From NCBI GenBank assembly GCA_003152795.1, contig PMBA01000128.1, forward strand, positions 14,073 through 25,604: a stretch of 11,532 nt of DNA, in the 5' to 3' direction. The notes under the pieces are model-generated. The model saw only the letters and a list, made by a program, of their open reading frames with translations. It had not been told where the DNA came from and searched no databases. Positions 7,845 to 11,532 of this stretch are shown here, one piece after another. Source of the DNA: Acidobacteriaceae bacterium (GTDB lineage Bacteria > Acidobacteriota > Terriglobia > Terriglobales > Acidobacteriaceae). The position numbers and the translations under genes are program-made. Position 1 is the stretch's first letter. Every line of letters starts with the position of its first letter.

Positions 7845-7870
7845 CGTCGCGACAACCGGGTCATGTTCCT

Positions 7871-10800
7871 TTATGCGGCGACAGTCTCCAGTGACATCGC
7901 AGCCCGTAGTGCCTTCAACCTCTCGGCATCCACAGCATTGGGAATCGCCACCGTGCGGTAGCCGCTTAGCTGCAGGTAGCGGTTTCCCTTTGCGTCCACA
8001 ACCTCCGCATCGAAGCTCCCGCAGTCCGGGTTGGGAGTCACCACGGCGTATAACCGCGTGTCGGCCAACTCCGGCGCCCGTAACAATGCAACTCCATCAA
8101 CGTGCTGCGGCAACCCCATCCGGCCCTGCGTGCCCATCTCCCACAGCCCGGCAGTCTGGAAGCAAAGCTCAATCAGACGCGGCGCCATCAGTGTCGGCAG
8201 CGCAGACGGCAGATGGTTTGCAGTCAAGCCTTTCGCCATCAGTCCGACAATCTGGCTTCCGTCCCACCACGCTCGTTCCACAATCTGGTATGCGGGTCCG
8301 TGGAAGTAGAGGCGATAGATGTCGGCAGCTTCGATGATGTGTCCGTCGGGCGAGCCCAGCGCCGGTCCGGCCACTTCTTGCGGCGACTGTTTTGTCATTC
8401 GTACCCGGGCGGTGAAGTGCGTTGTCACTTGGAGTTCGGCCTGGTTGGACAGCGGCCGGTGGCCAGTCAGGTGGCATTCAGCCAGCAGAGCGTCGCGCTC
8501 CGGATAGATGACAGCTTCCACCGTCACCACGCGTGGTTCATTCCGATAGAACTTGAACGGCGCCAGAAAATTCACGTCTTCGATCGCGGCAATCTGCCAG
8601 CCAGGAAGCAGACATACGGCAGCTTCGGCAAACGCTTCGATACCCATCACCCCGGGCAGCACGGGCGTGCCGTCAATTCGATGATCGTGCAGGAACGGTT
8701 GCATCGCTGGGTCCAGCGTGGTCTCGATGGTGAGGCCGCTCTGCAGTCCCATGCGTGCTACCTTGCCGATCATCGGTCCCTGCGGCAGTAAGCTCTTCGA
8801 TCTGTCGGTCGCGGATGGGTCCAGCCCTCCAGTCGCATCCCACTCGTTCAGTAGAGCGCCGAGACGCTGCCCGATGACGATTTCACACGTACTCCCCGCC
8901 GTGAGTTCGCGGCGAATGATAGGAATCCCCGCCTCGGGCGCCAGCATATCGATACCTGCCAGCTCCATCATCTTCGGGATAGAACCACGCGTCGCCATAC
9001 CGATGCCTCCCCATGCCGTCCAGTCGATGACGATGCCGCGCGTCGCCGGCCGCGTGGTGCGGAAGCTCGATGTGACCTTGCACAACAGGTCGTTGGCCGC
9101 GCTGTAGTCGGCTTGTCCGCCGTTGCCGAAACGCCCGGCAATTGAACTGAACGCCACCGTCGCCCCGAGAGGCATCTTGCCGATGGCGTGCAGAAGACTG
9201 AACCAGCCGTCGCTCTTGACGTCGAACACCAGGTCGAACTCACGCGCATCCTTGTCCGGCAGGAGGTGGCTGCGCTCCGTGCCGGCGGCGTGCAGCAGCA
9301 CGTCGATTCGCCCGCTGCGCTCGCGCACCTGCTGGATGACCTTGGCCACACCTTCCGCGTCGGTGAGGTTCACGCTGAAGTAATGCGCTGTACCGCCCGC
9401 GGCTCGCACCGCGTCGATCGCGTTTTGTGCCGCTTGTGCTCGCTCCAGACCTGCCAGCTCTTTTTCCACGAGCGCAGGCGTGGCGCGCTCTCCACGAGCC
9501 TGGATGCGTACGAACAGATCGCGCTTCAGGCCGTCCTTGTCGGTCACGAAGAGTTTGAGATCCGGATTTTCCGGATCAGGCTCGGGCACCAGATCAAGCA
9601 GGTAGAACGTACCTCCAGAGGCCGTCGCCAGATCTGCGGTAATAGCCGATACGATGCTTCCTGCCGCGCCGGTGACGAGAAAGACGGTTTTGCTGTCCAA
9701 CTTCAAACCGGGCTCTCCATCGGCGGCGGGCCGTTCTTCCATTCCCACTGTCCAGCGCAGCCCTCCCTTGTGCCCGATTTCGACAGCGCCGGGATCGTGC
9801 AGCGTTTCCTCAATCAGGAGGTCGGCGACTTCGGACGCCTTAAGTTCCGCTTCAAAGTCAACCGCCTTGACCAGAGCGTCCATCCGCTCTCGCTTATAAG
9901 TCTTGGTGAAGCCCGTAACTGCGCCTCCTGACGGTGCTGTCGCTCCGGCTTCATCGTAGCCATGCTGCCCGCCGAGCCGGGTCGCTGAAACCAGAAACGT
10001 GCCCCGTGCCGAAACCTGCTCATACAGGACTCGCATCGTGCCATACAGCGATTTGACTCGCACACGCAGGGCTTCACGCCAGCTCGCGAGGTCCATTTGG
10101 CTGAGCTCTCCCTCGTTGTCCAGCGCGGGCAGCCAGTACACTCCGTCCACCGGACCGGCGCTTAGCCAGCCCTTGAGGCGGTTGACGATCGCGTCCGCTT
10201 CCGACCCGTTCTCCAGCCGGAGAACTTCCACACCCATTGTCTGCAGCCGTTTCGCCAGCGCATCTCCCACACCGGACTTGTCCGGCATTACGACCACGCG
10301 CCGACCGGACGTAAGCGTAACCCCTGTCAGCCTGCACAGGTCAAGCGGCGGACGCAGGTAGGGAACAGGTACGCGGCGTGGAATGCGATTCGCGGCCTCG
10401 AAACTGGCCGGAACAGCACGCGCAATCCTGATCGCTTTCGCACCAGAAGAGGAAGGCACCGCCGCTCTTTCCTCCGTTGGTTCTTGTTTCTCTTGCCCGG
10501 CGGAAGAGCCTGGAGCAACCGCCTTAGTTATCCCAGGCTGCCGGTCGCGCGCGAACTTGATCACGTGCGTCAGCGTTGGAAAGTCGCGCAGTTTGAGATT
10601 CTCATCCCGCGGAATGTTGTATGCCGCTCGTACCGCCGCAAACATCTCCGCCTGTTTCACCGTGTCGATGCCCAGGTCTGCTTCCAGATCCAGATCCAGG
10701 TCCAACATGTCCTTGGGATAGCCCGATTTCTCGGCCACGATCTCCAGCACCTTCTCCTTGATGGCATCGTCTGTTGCCGCTGAAGCCGCGACTGACGGCG

Positions 10801-11532
10801 TGGCTTCAGTTGGCTCGCTGACACTGGCCAAGGATGGAGTCGCCGGCGCCACGGTCAGGTCGGGACGCTTCTCATATACGAAACGAATCACATGTCCCAA
10901 AGTTGGATAGTCGCGCAGCTTAAGGTTCTCTTCGCGTGGAATGTCATACGTCGCCCGGATTGCGGCAAACAATTCCGCCTGCTTCACCGTGTCGACGCCT
11001 AGATCCGCTTCGAGGTCGAGATCCATGTCCAGCATTTCTTTCGGATAGCCCGTCTTCTCGACCACCAGCGCGAGAATGCGTTCCTTGACGGCATCGCCCG
11101 CGACAATTTGCGCGGATGACGCGCCGGGCGCCGGTTTCTCTGCGACTGCGGTTCTTGCCGGCGCAGAGGCAGGGACTTCTTGCTCCGCTACCACTGGGGC
11201 TGCCGCCAGGTCGGGACGTTTCTCATATACGAAACGAATCACGTGCGCCAACGTTGGATAGTCGCGCAGCTTAAGGTTCTCTTCGCGTGGAATGTCATAC
11301 GTCGCCCGGATTGCGGCAAACAACTCCGCCTGCTTCACGGTGTCGACGCCAAGGTCCGCTTCGAGGTCGAGATCCATGTCCAGCATTTCTTTCGGATAGC
11401 CCGTCTTCTCGACCACCAGCGCGAGAATGCGTTCCTTGACGGCATCGCCCGCGACAATTTGCGCGGATGACGCGCCGGGCGCCGGTTTCTCTGCGACTGC
11501 GGTTCTTGCCGGCGCAGAGGCAGGGACTTCTT
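7871..11532 (-). CDS. Type I polyketide / secondary-lipid synthase subunit, PfaA-like (ACPx3-psiKR-KR-DH), N-terminus outside window
   Basis: The frame is open from the right edge to the TAA at 7873-7871 (1219 residues visible). Residues are numbered from an internal GTG at 11416. Three ACP repeats occur at about -20 to 70, 105-190 and 217-302, each with DLG[VI]DTVKQAE. The expected phosphopantetheine serine is threonine in all three (T26, T143, T252). Ala/Pro-rich linkers separate them. Residues about 365-555 look like a structural pseudo-KR half. The catalytic KR follows, with nucleotide motif VTGAAGSIVS (from 581) and a complete K734, S758, Y771, N775 set (SSIAG, DYSAAN), so it should reduce beta-keto groups with NADPH. 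The C-terminal double-hotdog dehydratase has HRIDGTPVLPG (H912), FHGPAYQ (1038-1044) and IELCFQTAGLWE (E1083, Q1087). Order and size match PfaA (KS-AT-ACPn-KR-DH); KS and AT should lie upstream. No enoylreductase or thioesterase is seen. It is the first visible gene of the operon. Confidence 0.95.
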   Translation of the reverse strand, partial: EVPASAPARTAVAEKPAPGASSAQIVAGDAVKERILALVVEKTGYPKEMLDMDLDLEADLGVDTVKQAELFAAIRATYDIPREENLKLRDYPTLAHVIRFVYEKRPDLAAAPVVAEQEVPASAPARTAVAEKPAPGASSAQIVAGDAVKERILALVVEKTGYPKEMLDMDLDLEADLGVDTVKQAELFAAIRATYDIPREENLKLRDYPTLGHVIRFVYEKRPDLTVAPATPSLASVSEPTEATPSVAASAATDDAIKEKVLEIVAEKSGYPKDMLDLDLDLEADLGIDTVKQAEMFAAVRAAYNIPRDENLKLRDFPTLTHVIKFARDRQPGITKAVAPGSSAGQEKQEPTEERAAVPSSSGAKAIRIARAVPASFEAANRIPRRVPVPYLRPPLDLCRLTGVTLTSGRRVVVMPDKSGVGDALAKRLQTMGVEVLRLENGSEADAIVNRLKGWLSAGPVDGVYWLPALDNEGELSQMDLASWREALRVRVKSLYGTMRVLYEQVSARGTFLVSATRLGGQHGYDEAGATAPSGGAVTGFTKTYKRERMDALVKAVDFEAELKASEVADLLIEETLHDPGAVEIGHKGGLRWTVGMEERPAADGEPGLKLDSKTVFLVTGAAGSIVSAITADLATASGGTFYLLDLVPEPDPENPDLKLFVTDKDGLKRDLFVRIQARGERATPALVEKELAGLERAQAAQNAIDAVRAAGGTAHYFSVNLTDAEGVAKVIQQVRERSGRIDVLLHAAGTERSHLLPDKDAREFDLVFDVKSDGWFSLLHAIGKMPLGATVAFSSIAGRFGNGGQADYSAANDLLCKVTSSFRTTRPATRGIVIDWTAWGGIGMATRGSIPKMMELAGIDMLAPEAGIPIIRRELTAGSTCEIVIGQRLGALLNEWDATGGLDPSATDRSKSLLPQGPMIGKVARMGLQSGLTIETTLDPAMQPFLHDHRIDGTPVLPGVMGIEAFAEAAVCLLPGWQIAAIEDVNFLAPFKFYRNEPRVVTVEAVIYPERDALLAECHLTGHRPLSNQAELQVTTHFTARVRMTKQSPQEVAGPALGSPDGHIIEAADIYRLYFHGPAYQIVERAWWDGSQIVGLMAKGLTANHLPSALPTLMAPRLIELCFQTAGLWEMGTQGRMGLPQHVDGVALLRAPELADTRLYAVVTPNPDCGSFDAEVVDAKGNRYLQLSGYRTVAIPNAVDAERLKALRAAMSLETVAA
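10857..11532. repeat. 351-bp near-perfect tandem repeat encoding consecutive ACP domains plus linker
   Basis: Positions 11208-11532 repeat 10857-11181 at an offset of exactly 351 bp (117 codons), with 9 mismatches that I count by eye in 325 bp. All mismatches fall in 11208-11354. The last 178 bp (11355-11532) are identical to 11004-11181. Only one amino acid changes (A/G in PTLxHVI). A third, clearly diverged ACP copy lies at about 10511-10768. The repeat runs into the window edge, so more copies are likely upstream. Confidence 0.95.

Noticed and set aside
7634..7864. 76-codon minus ORF starting at ATG 7864 with a nearby AGGA
   Set aside because: It overlaps the BT region of the carboxylase in another frame, its product shows no known pattern, and the AGGA is only two bases from the ATG. 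It is kept only as part of the start-site question.
11416..11416. Start codon of the synthase at 11416
   Set aside because: The codon is an internal GTG inside an ACP. The identical repeat unit 351 bp downstream shows the frame continues upstream through a linker to the window edge.
7873..11470. Plus-strand ORFs such as 8102-8791 and 9188-9931
   Set aside because: They are antisense shadows of the PKS frame, which has intact KR and DH catalytic motifs.

Overview
The window comes from a moderately high-GC bacterium. It holds one strongly directional block: five protein-coding genes, all on the minus strand, transcribed from right to left. Both edges cut through genes. The organism cannot be fixed from sequence alone. 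The gene set (a PfaA-like multi-ACP synthase, an actinobacterial/eukaryotic-style multidomain carboxylase and a ChoD-like GMC oxidoreductase) suggests an Acidobacteriota, Myxococcota/'deltaproteobacterial' or similar soil lineage. This is an inference with low confidence.

Layout in transcription order. (1) >11532-7871: the C-terminal 1219 residues of a large type I polyketide / secondary-lipid synthase subunit, arranged as at least three tandem acyl-carrier (ACP) domains, a pseudo-KR plus catalytic ketoreductase, and a double-hotdog dehydratase. The KS and AT domains expected upstream lie outside the window. (2) 7844-3534: a 1436-residue biotin-dependent carboxylase with BT, biotin-carrier, ACC-central and carboxyltransferase domains but no biotin carboxylase. 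(3) 3450-2710: an Sfp-type 4'-phosphopantetheinyl transferase. (4) 2693-1662: an HSL-family alpha/beta hydrolase. (5) 1577-<1: a GMC-family FAD oxidoreductase resembling cholesterol oxidases, with its C-terminus cut off at the left edge. Spacings are 26, about 83, 16 and 84 bp. This fits an operon, and I see no convincing internal promoter or terminator. No RNA gene, CRISPR array, insertion sequence or plus-strand gene can be supported.

How the genes could work together (inference). The carboxylase would make a malonyl- or alkylmalonyl-CoA extender and the synthase would build a reduced or unsaturated acyl chain. The phosphopantetheinyl transferase would activate carrier domains, the hydrolase could release or edit an ester or thioester, and the GMC enzyme could oxidise an alcohol in the product. 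This resembles the uncharacterised 'secondary lipid' (Pfa-synthase-like) loci more than a known PUFA cluster.

The most notable features are these. Every visible ACP has threonine (DTVKQAE) where the phosphopantetheine-bearing serine should be, even though the operon carries its own phosphopantetheinyl transferase. Two ACP units form a 351-bp tandem repeat with 9 mismatches in 325 bp, running into the window edge. The eukaryotic-style carboxylase has lost its biotin carboxylase domain exactly at the junction with the synthase gene. The GMC enzyme carries a CX2CX2CX3C cysteine array.
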